Shown: positions 57,455-64,000 of the stretch, piece after piece
Numbering within the stretch: the first letter of the stretch is position 1
Layout: every line of letters starts with the position of its first letter
Assembly (NCBI RefSeq): GCF_030812315.1
Contig: NZ_JAUSSM010000002.1
Span: 248,001-312,000, forward strand
Length of the DNA stretch: 64,000 nucleotides
From: Arthrobacter oryzae
GTDB taxonomy: Bacteria; Actinomycetota; Actinomycetes; Actinomycetales; Micrococcaceae
Reading direction: 5' to 3'
The notes under the pieces: model-generated
What the model was told of the DNA's origin: nothing
The model's input: the letters and a program-made list of their open reading frames with translations, nothing else
Database searches by the model: none
Program-made: the position numbers and the translations under genes

Positions 57455-58264
57455 CTAGCCGCGGGGCCGCAGTTCCCAGAAGGCGACGGCGGAAGCCGCC
57501 GCCACGTTGAGCGAATCGACGCCTGCCCGCATCGGAATCCTGACGGCGAGGTCGACGGCGGAGAGGGTTTCGGCGCTCATCCCGGCGCCTTCCGTGCCGA
57601 GGACCAACGCCAGCTTGTCCGGATTCCGGGCGGCCAGTTCGTCGAGGTCCACCGCGTTACCGGTGAGCTCCATCGCTGCCACAGTGAACCCCTGCCCGCG
57701 CAGTACCTCCAGATCGGCCGGCCAGGACTCCAGGCGCGCCCAGGGAACCTGGAACACGGTGCCCATGCTCACCCGGACGCTGCGCCGGTAGAGCGGGTCG
57801 CCGCACCGGGGCGAGACGAGTACTGCGTCAACGCCCAGGGCTGCCGCGGACCGGAAAATGGCACCGACGTTCGTGTGGTCCACAATGTCCTCCAGAACGG
57901 CCACCCTCCGGGCGCCAGCCAGGAGTTCGGGCAGCGGGACGGGCGCGGGACGGTGCATGGCCGCCATCGCACCTCGGTGCAGGTGGAAGCCCGTGATGTC
58001 CTCGAGCAGCGCGGCGGAGCCGATGTAGACCGGAACGTCCGGAAACTCACTGAAGACATCGGCCAGGTCCTCCAACCATTTCTCCGCAAGGAAGAAGGAC
58101 CGGGGCCGGTGGCCGGCAGCCAGGGCGCGGCGGAGGACCCGCGATGATTCCGCTATGTACATCCCCTCCGCGGGCTCCCGGACTTTGCGGAGGTGGACAT
58201 CCGTCAGCCGGGTGTAATCGGACACCCGGGGATCGTCGGAGGACTCGAGATAGTGGAGCGTCAT
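57455..58264 (-). CDS. TrmH/SpoU-family RNA 2'-O-methyltransferase
   Basis: The 269-residue protein has the N-terminal substrate domain (YTRLTDVHLRKVREPAEGMYIAESSRVLRRAL) and the knotted SPOUT domain. The SPOUT motifs are ARRVAVLEDIVDHTNVGAIFRSAAALGVDAVLVSPRCGDPLYRRSVRVSMGTVFQVPW, LALVLGTEGAGMSAETL and VRIPMRAGVDSLNVAAASAVAFWEL (SAM-binding knot). It should methylate a ribose in tRNA or rRNA; the position is unknown. It is upstream of rpmE2 in the same direction but separated by 197 bases. Confidence 0.93.
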   Translation of the reverse strand: MTLHYLESSDDPRVSDYTRLTDVHLRKVREPAEGMYIAESSRVLRRALAAGHRPRSFFLAEKWLEDLADVFSEFPDVPVYIGSAALLEDITGFHLHRGAMAAMHRPAPVPLPELLAGARRVAVLEDIVDHTNVGAIFRSAAALGVDAVLVSPRCGDPLYRRSVRVSMGTVFQVPWARLESWPADLEVLRGQGFTVAAMELTGNAVDLDELAARNPDKLALVLGTEGAGMSAETLSAVDLAVRIPMRAGVDSLNVAAASAVAFWELRPRG

Positions 58265-58295
58265 GGGAGGTTCATTTCAACAGGCATTCAACGGG

Positions 58296-59081
58296 TTATT
58301 TGAAGAGGTTTGCGATCATGAAGCCCAGGGCCACGAGGCCAAGGGCGAAGATGACACCGCGGAGGACCGGCGGCGAGAGCCGGCGGCCCACTTTGGAACC
58401 GACGACGCCGCCGATGAGCGAACTGACCGCGATAATGGCCACTACAGTCCAGTTGATGCGGCCGAAGGCAAACAGCAGGTAGGACGCCGCAGCCACGATG
58501 TTCACGCCCAGCACGAGGATGTTCTTCATGGCGTTGGCGTTCTGGATGGTTCCTGTCATGAAGATGCCAAGGATGCCCACCAGAAGGATGCCCTGCGCAG
58601 CCACGAAGTAGCCGCCGTAGACGCCGGCCAGGTACACCAGCACGATCAGGATCACGCCGTGGCGTTTGTCCCGGATGGCATGCTCCGGGTTTTCCTCACG
58701 GTTCCTCACCCACTGCTGGAGCCGGGGCTGGAACACCACCATCAGGAGGGCCAGTACGATCAGCGCGGGCGCGGCGTAGTGGAACACCTTTTCCGGGAGG
58801 TGCAGCAGCAGCCAGGCGCCGCTGATGCCGCCCAGGAGGGATGCCGGGAGGAGCCGGAGCAATTGCCGGCCGCGCCCTGCAAGTTCCTTCCTGTACCCCC
58901 AGGCGCCGGCGGCATTGCCGGCCACCAGCCCCATGGCATTGCTGATGGAGGCTGTTACCGGGGCAACTCCCAGTGCGATGAGGACGGGAAAGGTGACGAG
59001 GGTGCCCGAACCCACAACACTGTTGATGGTTCCGGCCCACAGCCCGGCAAAAAAGACGAAGACGCCGCTGAGTAAGTCCAC
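58296..59081 (-). CDS. TauE/SafE-family sulfite exporter-type membrane protein
   Basis: From GTG 59081 the 261-residue protein has eight hydrophobic helices in two repeats: VFVFFAGLWAGTINSVVGSGTLVTFPVLIALGV and VYLAGVYGGYFVAAQGILLVGILGIFM. The motif GTINSVVGSGT and the second-half GGYFVAAQG are typical of the TauE/SafE family, which moves sulfite, taurine-derived or other anions. It lies 18 bases after the ABC ATPase gene in the same direction, so both may be one unit. The substrate cannot be inferred. Confidence 0.9.
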   Translation of the reverse strand: MDLLSGVFVFFAGLWAGTINSVVGSGTLVTFPVLIALGVAPVTASISNAMGLVAGNAAGAWGYRKELAGRGRQLLRLLPASLLGGISGAWLLLHLPEKVFHYAAPALIVLALLMVVFQPRLQQWVRNREENPEHAIRDKRHGVILIVLVYLAGVYGGYFVAAQGILLVGILGIFMTGTIQNANAMKNILVLGVNIVAAASYLLFAFGRINWTVVAIIAVSSLIGGVVGSKVGRRLSPPVLRGVIFALGLVALGFMIANLFK

Positions 59082-59099
59082 GCTAGGCTGGCCGCCGGA

Positions 59100-59885
59100 T
59101 CAGCGGCGGGCGGTGGCTGCGTAGCGTCCCGCGTTGACCGTGACGTCGAGCGGCAGGCCGAAGGTCTCGCTGAGGTGCTCCGACGTCAACACGTCCGAAA
59201 TGGGGCCGGCTGCCACCACCTGGGCATCCCGCATCAGCATGGCGTGGGTGAAGCCCGGCGGGACTTCCTCGAGGTGGTGCGTTACGAGCACGATGGCCGG
59301 GGCCGTGTCGTCCCGCGCCAGTTCGCTGAGGCGGTGCACCAGGTCTTCACGGCCGCCAAGGTCCAGCCCTGCGGCGGGCTCGTCCAGGAGGAGCAGTTCC
59401 GGGTCCGTCATCAGGGCCCGGGCAATCTGGACCCGCTTGCGCTCACCTTCGGAGAGGGACGCGAACGCCCGGTTCAGGAGCGGCCCCATGCCCCACTCGT
59501 TCAGGAGCCGGAACGCGCGGCGTTCGTCGTCCTTCTCGTAGCCTTCGCGCCAGCGTCCGGTGACACCGTAAGCCGCCGTCACCACCACGTTGAGCACTTT
59601 CTCCTGCTCGGGAATCTGGGTGGCCAGAGCGGCGGAGGATAGGCCGATGCGGGGCCGGAGTTCAAAAACGTCAACAGCCCCCAGCATTTCCTCCAGGATC
59701 CCGGCCATCCCGCTCGTGGGGTGGAGCCGTGCCGCCGCAATCTGGAGCAGAGTGGTCTTGCCGGCGCCGTTGGGTCCCAGGATCACCCAGCGTTCGCCTT
59801 CTTTGACCTGCCAGTCCACTTTGTTGAGGAGCGTTTTAGCTCCGCGGACAACGCTGACGGCAGCCATTTCAAGAACATCACTCAT
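59100..59885 (-). CDS. ABC-type ATPase (ModF/YhiH-like)
   Basis: From ATG 59885 the 261-residue ATPase has the Walker A motif ILGPNGAGKTTLL, the signature LSEGERKRVQIARALMTDPELLLLDEPAAGLD (with Walker B), and the H-loop VLVTHHLEEVP. No permease gene lies next to it, and TauE is not a known ABC partner. This single-domain group (ModF-like) may act in non-transport roles. A GTG at 59897 could give a leaderless start; neither start has a clear ribosome site. Confidence 0.88.
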   Translation of the reverse strand: MSDVLEMAAVSVVRGAKTLLNKVDWQVKEGERWVILGPNGAGKTTLLQIAAARLHPTSGMAGILEEMLGAVDVFELRPRIGLSSAALATQIPEQEKVLNVVVTAAYGVTGRWREGYEKDDERRAFRLLNEWGMGPLLNRAFASLSEGERKRVQIARALMTDPELLLLDEPAAGLDLGGREDLVHRLSELARDDTAPAIVLVTHHLEEVPPGFTHAMLMRDAQVVAAGPISDVLTSEHLSETFGLPLDVTVNAGRYAATARR

Positions 59886-60007
59886 AGGAGTAGACACTAG
59901 GACAAAACAGCGTGCGACTGATAACTGAAACGTCGCGGGCGAAACCGGCTGCAGGGCGGGACGAAACGAATTCGGGCGGCGGGACGGCGCTCGATAAGAT
60001 TGCAGTC

Positions 60008-60901
60008 ATGAGTTCGAACGTGACTGCGGTCAGCTACGGCGTGAAATTGTCCCCTGCGGAACTGGAGAACCTCCGTTCCCTGCTGACCGGATCAGGCGCG
60101 TCCTTCGCCGCCGAGTCCCGCACCGGCGACGAGCGTTTCGAGGTGTACGCGGTGGATTTCTCCGTGGAGTCCGGGACAGCTGCCGAGATCGGAGCGCTGC
60201 GGCAGGACGTGGCCGCAGCAGGCTTCAGGGGAATGGACACAGCGATCGTTCCAGCGGCCCTTCGGGAGGCGCCCCGCAAGTTCTTGATCATGGATGTGGA
60301 TTCCACCCTGATCCAGCAGGAGGTCATTGAACTCCTGGCAGCTTACGCCGGGAAGCGGGAGGAAGTTACGGCCGTCACCGAGGCGGCCATGCGCGGCGAG
60401 CTCGATTTCGCCCAGAGCCTGCATGCTCGGGTGGCGGTCCTCGCCGGGCTACCCGCCGACGTCGTCGATTCCGTCCGGACCGAGGTGAAACTCAGTGAAG
60501 GTGCTGCGGAGCTTGTTGCGGCCTTCAAGGCTGCCGGCCACGCCGTGGCAGTGGTTTCGGGCGGGTTCAACCAGATCCTGCGTCCCATTGCTGAGGACCT
60601 CGGCATGGATTACTGGATCGCCAATGAACTGGAAATTGTCGACGGCGCGCTGACGGGCAAGGTGCTTGGGGCCGTGATTGACCGCGCAGCGAAGGAGAAG
60701 TACCTGCGCGAGTGGGCCGCCGCCGAGGGCATCCCCATGGAGCACACCATCGCCGTGGGCGACGGCGCCAATGATCTCGACATGCTCAGTGCCGCCGGGA
60801 TCGGTGTCGCCTTCAATGCCAAGCCCGCCGTGCGGGCAGCGGCGGATGCGGCCGTCAACATGCCCTATCTGGACGCCGTGCGGCACATCGCCGGGGTCTG
60901 A
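60008..60901 (+). CDS. serB: Phosphoserine phosphatase
   Basis: From ATG 60008 the 297-residue protein has an N-terminal ACT-like part (about 1-88). The HAD phosphatase core has the nucleophile pair Asp96-Asp98 in IMDVDSTLIQQEVIELLA, VVSGGFNQIL, and GDGANDLDMLSAAGIGVAFNAKPAVR. The motif set is that of SerB, the last step of serine synthesis. The longer frame from 59912 has no family match. It is divergent from the ABC ATPase gene and ends at a very strong terminator. Confidence 0.94.
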   Translation: MSSNVTAVSYGVKLSPAELENLRSLLTGSGASFAAESRTGDERFEVYAVDFSVESGTAAEIGALRQDVAAAGFRGMDTAIVPAALREAPRKFLIMDVDSTLIQQEVIELLAAYAGKREEVTAVTEAAMRGELDFAQSLHARVAVLAGLPADVVDSVRTEVKLSEGAAELVAAFKAAGHAVAVVSGGFNQILRPIAEDLGMDYWIANELEIVDGALTGKVLGAVIDRAAKEKYLREWAAAEGIPMEHTIAVGDGANDLDMLSAAGIGVAFNAKPAVRAAADAAVNMPYLDAVRHIAGV

Positions 60902-60940
60902 GGCAGCCGTCGGGCGCTGACGAACAGCGTCGTGAATGAG

Positions 60941-60988
60941 CACCAACAAAGGAAGGCCGGGCATTCGCCCGGCCTTCCTTTGTTGGTG
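60941..60988. terminator. Bidirectional terminator with 22-bp perfect stem
   Basis: Bases 60941-60962 are the exact reverse complement of 60967-60988 with a four-base loop. It lies between the converging serB and SDR genes and ends both. Confidence 0.93.
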
Positions 60989-61003
60989 CGTGGTGCGGAA
61001 GAG

Positions 61004-61765
61004 TCAGCCTGCCTGGCCGGTGCCCTTGCCGAAGTAGTCGGCACCGCCGGCGTATTCCGTGTGGCCGGTTTCGACGTCGGCGGTGACCATCTTGGCAATT
61101 TCCGCGGCGAACTCCGCAACGGAATACAGCTTGCCGGCCTCCGCGCGGCGGGCTTCGATGGCGCCCGGGTTGGACCGGTCAAGCAGCGTGGCGGTAACCG
61201 TTCCTTCGATCATGTCGCCGGACACCACCACGAGGGAGATGCCCTTGTCAGCAAGGTTCGGGATCAGGGCGCGCAGGGCATCCTCGCCGGCGCGCTTGCT
61301 GCGTGCCACGGGCTCATATTCCGGCATGGTGGGCACGGAATCGATGAAGTGGGCCTGGTGGCTGGTGATGAACACCACGCGGGAGCCTTCACGCATCAGC
61401 GGCACGGCGGCGTTGAGCATGTTGACCTGGGCATCGCGGTTCAGCTTTAGGGCGTAGCCCTCCTCCATGCCCGATTCCATGCCGCCGGAGGCGTTCAGGA
61501 CCAGGACGTCGAGCGAGCCGAAGTTCTCCATGGCCGCGCTGGCCAGGGCCTGGACACCTTCCTGCGTGGTGAGGTCGGCTCCGACCGCCGCTGCACGGCC
61601 ACCGGCCGCCTCGATCTCGGCCACAACCTTGTTGGCGCGCGGGGCCTTCTGGCGGTAGTTCACCACAACGGCCGCGCCTTCGGCCGCGAGGAGCTTGGCG
61701 ACATCCGCGCCGATCCCCCTCGACGAACCGGTCACAATGGCAGTCTTGTTGTCCAGCAATCCCAT
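61004..61765 (-). CDS. SDR-family protein lacking the catalytic Tyr
   Basis: From ATG 61765 (AAAGGAG upstream) the 253-residue protein has the NAD(P) loop TAIVTGSSRGIGADVAKLLA and LDVLVLNASGGMESGM. In the active-site stretch VFITSHQAHFIDSVPTMPEYEPVARSKRAGEDAL, the Lys of YxxxK is present but the position four residues before it is Val. A Tyr lies seven residues before the Lys instead. The same pattern recurs, as far as I recall, in related actinobacterial proteins. The reaction is unknown. The longer start at 61810 is rejected. Confidence 0.85.
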   Translation of the reverse strand: MGLLDNKTAIVTGSSRGIGADVAKLLAAEGAAVVVNYRQKAPRANKVVAEIEAAGGRAAAVGADLTTQEGVQALASAAMENFGSLDVLVLNASGGMESGMEEGYALKLNRDAQVNMLNAAVPLMREGSRVVFITSHQAHFIDSVPTMPEYEPVARSKRAGEDALRALIPNLADKGISLVVVSGDMIEGTVTATLLDRSNPGAIEARRAEAGKLYSVAEFAAEIAKMVTADVETGHTEYAGGADYFGKGTGQAG

Positions 61766-61872
61766 TCGAGCTCCTTTGTTCCAAACGTCCAAAATCTGTG
61801 GGTCTGCCATCCATCATGCCAGCGGAGGGCGGGAATTCAGTTGTTTGACGTCAACAAAGAAGGGGACCCGGC

Positions 61873-62289
61873 CTAGTTGCGGTTGATTCGGATTTTCCGC
61901 TTCTCCGTGGCTGGTGCCTGCTCGGGTGCCGGCGCACGCACCTCAAGGACGCCGTCCGTGTAGGTGGCCGTGACGTCGTCCTCGCGGGATCCGGGCGGCA
62001 GGGAGACACTTCGCGAAAGGGAGCCGTAGCGGAACTCCGTGCGGTAGCCGTACTTGTCCTGATGCTCGGACTTTTCCTCGCGCTCCGCCTTGATGTGGAG
62101 CATCCCGTCGGCCACTGAGACATCCACGTCCGTCTCGGGATCAATGCCGGGCAGTTCCGCCCGCACCACGAGGGTGCTGCCGTCCAGGAACTGTTCCACA
62201 CGGATTGACGGCTGCGTCAGGTCCCCCTCGAGGAACCGCCGAAACGGCTCCAGAACATCCGATGGCGTCCATTTACTGAGATCGGCCAT
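61873..62289 (-). CDS. Hsp20/alpha-crystallin-type small heat-shock protein
   Basis: The 138-residue protein has a short N-terminal segment (DVLEPFRRFLEGDLTQPSIRVEQFLDG) and the alpha-crystallin domain: LVVRAELPGIDPETDVDVSVADGMLHIKAEREEKSEHQ, then FRYGSLSRSVSLPPGSREDDVTATYTDGVLEVRAPAP. A C-terminal tail with RKIRI is the usual I-x-I-type anchor. It is an ATP-independent holdase. ATG 62289 has GGGAG six bases upstream. No HspR (HAIR) repeat was seen upstream. Confidence 0.93.
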   Translation of the reverse strand: MADLSKWTPSDVLEPFRRFLEGDLTQPSIRVEQFLDGSTLVVRAELPGIDPETDVDVSVADGMLHIKAEREEKSEHQDKYGYRTEFRYGSLSRSVSLPPGSREDDVTATYTDGVLEVRAPAPEQAPATEKRKIRINRN

Positions 62290-62349
62290 GATAGCTCCCT
62301 AGTCTTGTTTCCCAGCATGCGGCCGGCCGTGGCATGGGACCGGCCCGTA

Positions 62350-62388
62350 TGCCCATTACACACCTGGCGAACGGGCGTGTAATGGGCA
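62350..62388. repeat. Inverted repeat between hsp20 and fabG
   Basis: TGCCCATTACAC (62350-62361) and GTGTAATGGGCA (62377-62388) pair exactly around a 15-base loop. It lies 61 bases upstream of hsp20 and 64 bases after the fabG stop. It may end the fabG transcript or bind a regulator of hsp20; it is not the known HAIR sequence. Confidence 0.65.
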
Positions 62389-62451
62389 AAAGGTCCCGTT
62401 GTGCCACGGATCCACCCGACAGGGACCCTGGAGCAGGTAGCGGGGGCGGGG

Positions 62452-63288
<837 letters not shown>

Positions 63289-63317
63289 TTAAGCCTTGGG
63301 AGCGTGATTAAACAGCC

Positions 63318-63749
63318 GTGACACTTGCAAAACGACCCGGACATTCGATGCCCGGTGGACCGGACGCCGTCTCCGGTGACGCCCAGGTGCACAGCATTAC
63401 GGATGCCGCCTCCGCCCACTCGGAAGAGATGCGCGGGCGGATGATCAAGTACGCCGTGGCCATGGGCATCCGCATGGTGTGCCTGATCCTGGTGTTCGTC
63501 GTGGACGGCTGGTTCAAGGTTGTCCCGATTGCCGGCGCGGTGTTCCTGCCCTGGATTGCAGTGGTCATTGCCAACGGCAGCGACAAAGCGGAGATTCACA
63601 GCGACTACCTGCTCGACTCCGCCCCGCTGGCGGAACTCGAAGCACCGGACGTACCGGCAGCTGCCGAGGACGAAGGCCCAACGGTTCTCCAGGGCGAACT
63701 CATCGAGGACGAAGACGATATCGACGGCCAGGAACGGGCAGCTTCATGA
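63318..63749 (+). CDS. DUF3099-family membrane protein
   Basis: From GTG 63318 the 143-residue protein has a polar head (VHSITDAASAHSEEMRGRM). Two transmembrane segments follow (AVAMGIRMVCLILVFVVDGWFKVVPIAGAVFLPWIAVVIANG, about 46-88), then an acidic cytoplasmic tail (EAPDVPAAAEDEGPTVLQGELIEDEDD). This is the DUF3099 layout, known only from actinobacteria, with unknown function. The stop overlaps the ATG of the next gene (ATGA). Confidence 0.88.
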   Translation: MTLAKRPGHSMPGGPDAVSGDAQVHSITDAASAHSEEMRGRMIKYAVAMGIRMVCLILVFVVDGWFKVVPIAGAVFLPWIAVVIANGSDKAEIHSDYLLDSAPLAELEAPDVPAAAEDEGPTVLQGELIEDEDDIDGQERAAS

Positions 63750-64000
63750 ACATTTTTGACCTGGCGGGAGGCGATGCTGCGCCTGTCGAAGCGGCTGCGC
63801 CCATGTGCTCCAGGAAGGCCTGCCGGTCCGGTGCCGCCTGGCAGCTGCTGTGGAACAACCCCAAGATCCACACGCCCGAACGCCGCAAGATCTGGCTCGC
63901 CTGTGATGAGCACCGGCTCTGGCTGGAGGATTACCTGCAGACCCGTGGCCTCTGGAAAGAGACGGTGCCGCTGGGCCTGGCAACCGCGTCAGGCAGGGAC
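63746..64000 (+). CDS. Small Cys-motif actinobacterial protein (cut by window edge)
   Basis: The frame starts inside the DUF3099 stop and runs to the window end (85 codons, no stop). It reads MNIFDLAGGDAAPVEAAAPMCSRKACRSGAAWQLLWNNPKIHTPERRKIWLACDEH, then RLWLEDYLQTRGLWKETVPL. The Cys-x4-Cys and Cys-x2-His pairs look like a small zinc site. Similar proteins in actinobacteria are sometimes labelled 'acetone carboxylase', which I think is unfounded. Coupling to DUF3099 suggests a shared role. Confidence 0.75.
   Translation, partial: MNIFDLAGGDAAPVEAAAPMCSRKACRSGAAWQLLWNNPKIHTPERRKIWLACDEHRLWLEDYLQTRGLWKETVPLGLATASGRD

Noticed and set aside
62290..62451. HspR (HAIR) element upstream of hsp20
   Set aside because: The inverted repeat present does not contain CTTGAGT/ACTCAAG.

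Overview
This is a high-GC chromosomal window that looks like a soil actinobacterium of the Micrococcaceae (Arthrobacter/Pseudarthrobacter type). That assignment is an inference from gene content: a mycothiol ligase (MshC), the ARC/Mpa proteasome ATPase, a GlgM-type alpha-glucan synthase, DUF3099 and DUF5703 proteins, and many ATGA/GTGA start-stop overlaps. No plasmid, prophage, transposase, rRNA or CRISPR sequence was seen. Both ends cut genes: arc at the left edge and a small zinc-type protein at the right edge.

Layout. 0-11 kb is conserved core. It holds arc, trmI, a site-2 protease and an HAD phosphatase on the minus strand, then PAC2, mshC, uppP, an aldo/keto reductase, two small actinobacterial proteins, an acyl-CoA dehydrogenase and an M20 peptidase. 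A tRNA-Leu(GAG) at 11.18 kb marks the start of a more plastic region.

11-26 kb is accessory in character. It carries small lipoproteins, dinB, three gene relics (an alpha/beta hydrolase fragment, a DUF805 fragment, and an lhgO with a deletion and a frameshift), a DUF2975/XRE operon behind a nested palindrome, orphan small genes, a CFA-type methyltransferase and an HNH nuclease with an EVE/PUA-like N-terminus. At 16.3-19.3 kb lies the most unusual unit: an XRE regulator, an ImmA/IrrE protease, a MAB_1171c-type membrane protein and an MpaB-like oxygenase, preceded by two identical palindromic sites.

26-43 kb is metabolic: malQ, a DksA-like zinc protein with an M50-like membrane protease, a glutathionyl-hydroquinone-reductase-type protein, a serine hydrolase, FUSC, a fatty-acid module (MaoC, FabG4-like, thiolase; TetR regulator with a perfect operator; acyl-CoA oxidase), divergent glgM and glgC, and a zinc-ribbon SDR.

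44-48.4 kb is a compact DosR/DosS-like redox island: a GAF-GAF kinase keeping the DevS heme-ligand positions, a LuxR response regulator, a universal stress protein and two pyridoxamine-oxidase-fold proteins. DosR-like boxes lie at almost the same distance from both oxidase-fold genes. 48.4-51.8 kb is the transglutaminase/alpha-E/circularly permuted ATP-grasp operon. 52-64 kb returns to core genes: a YeiH-type exporter with an in-frame pentapeptide repeat, pepN, a lipoate ligase, L31 type B, a TrmH methyltransferase, TauE, an ABC ATPase, serB, an atypical SDR, hsp20, fabG and DUF3099. Strong hairpin terminators, several with 16-23 bp perfect stems, separate many of the convergent units.
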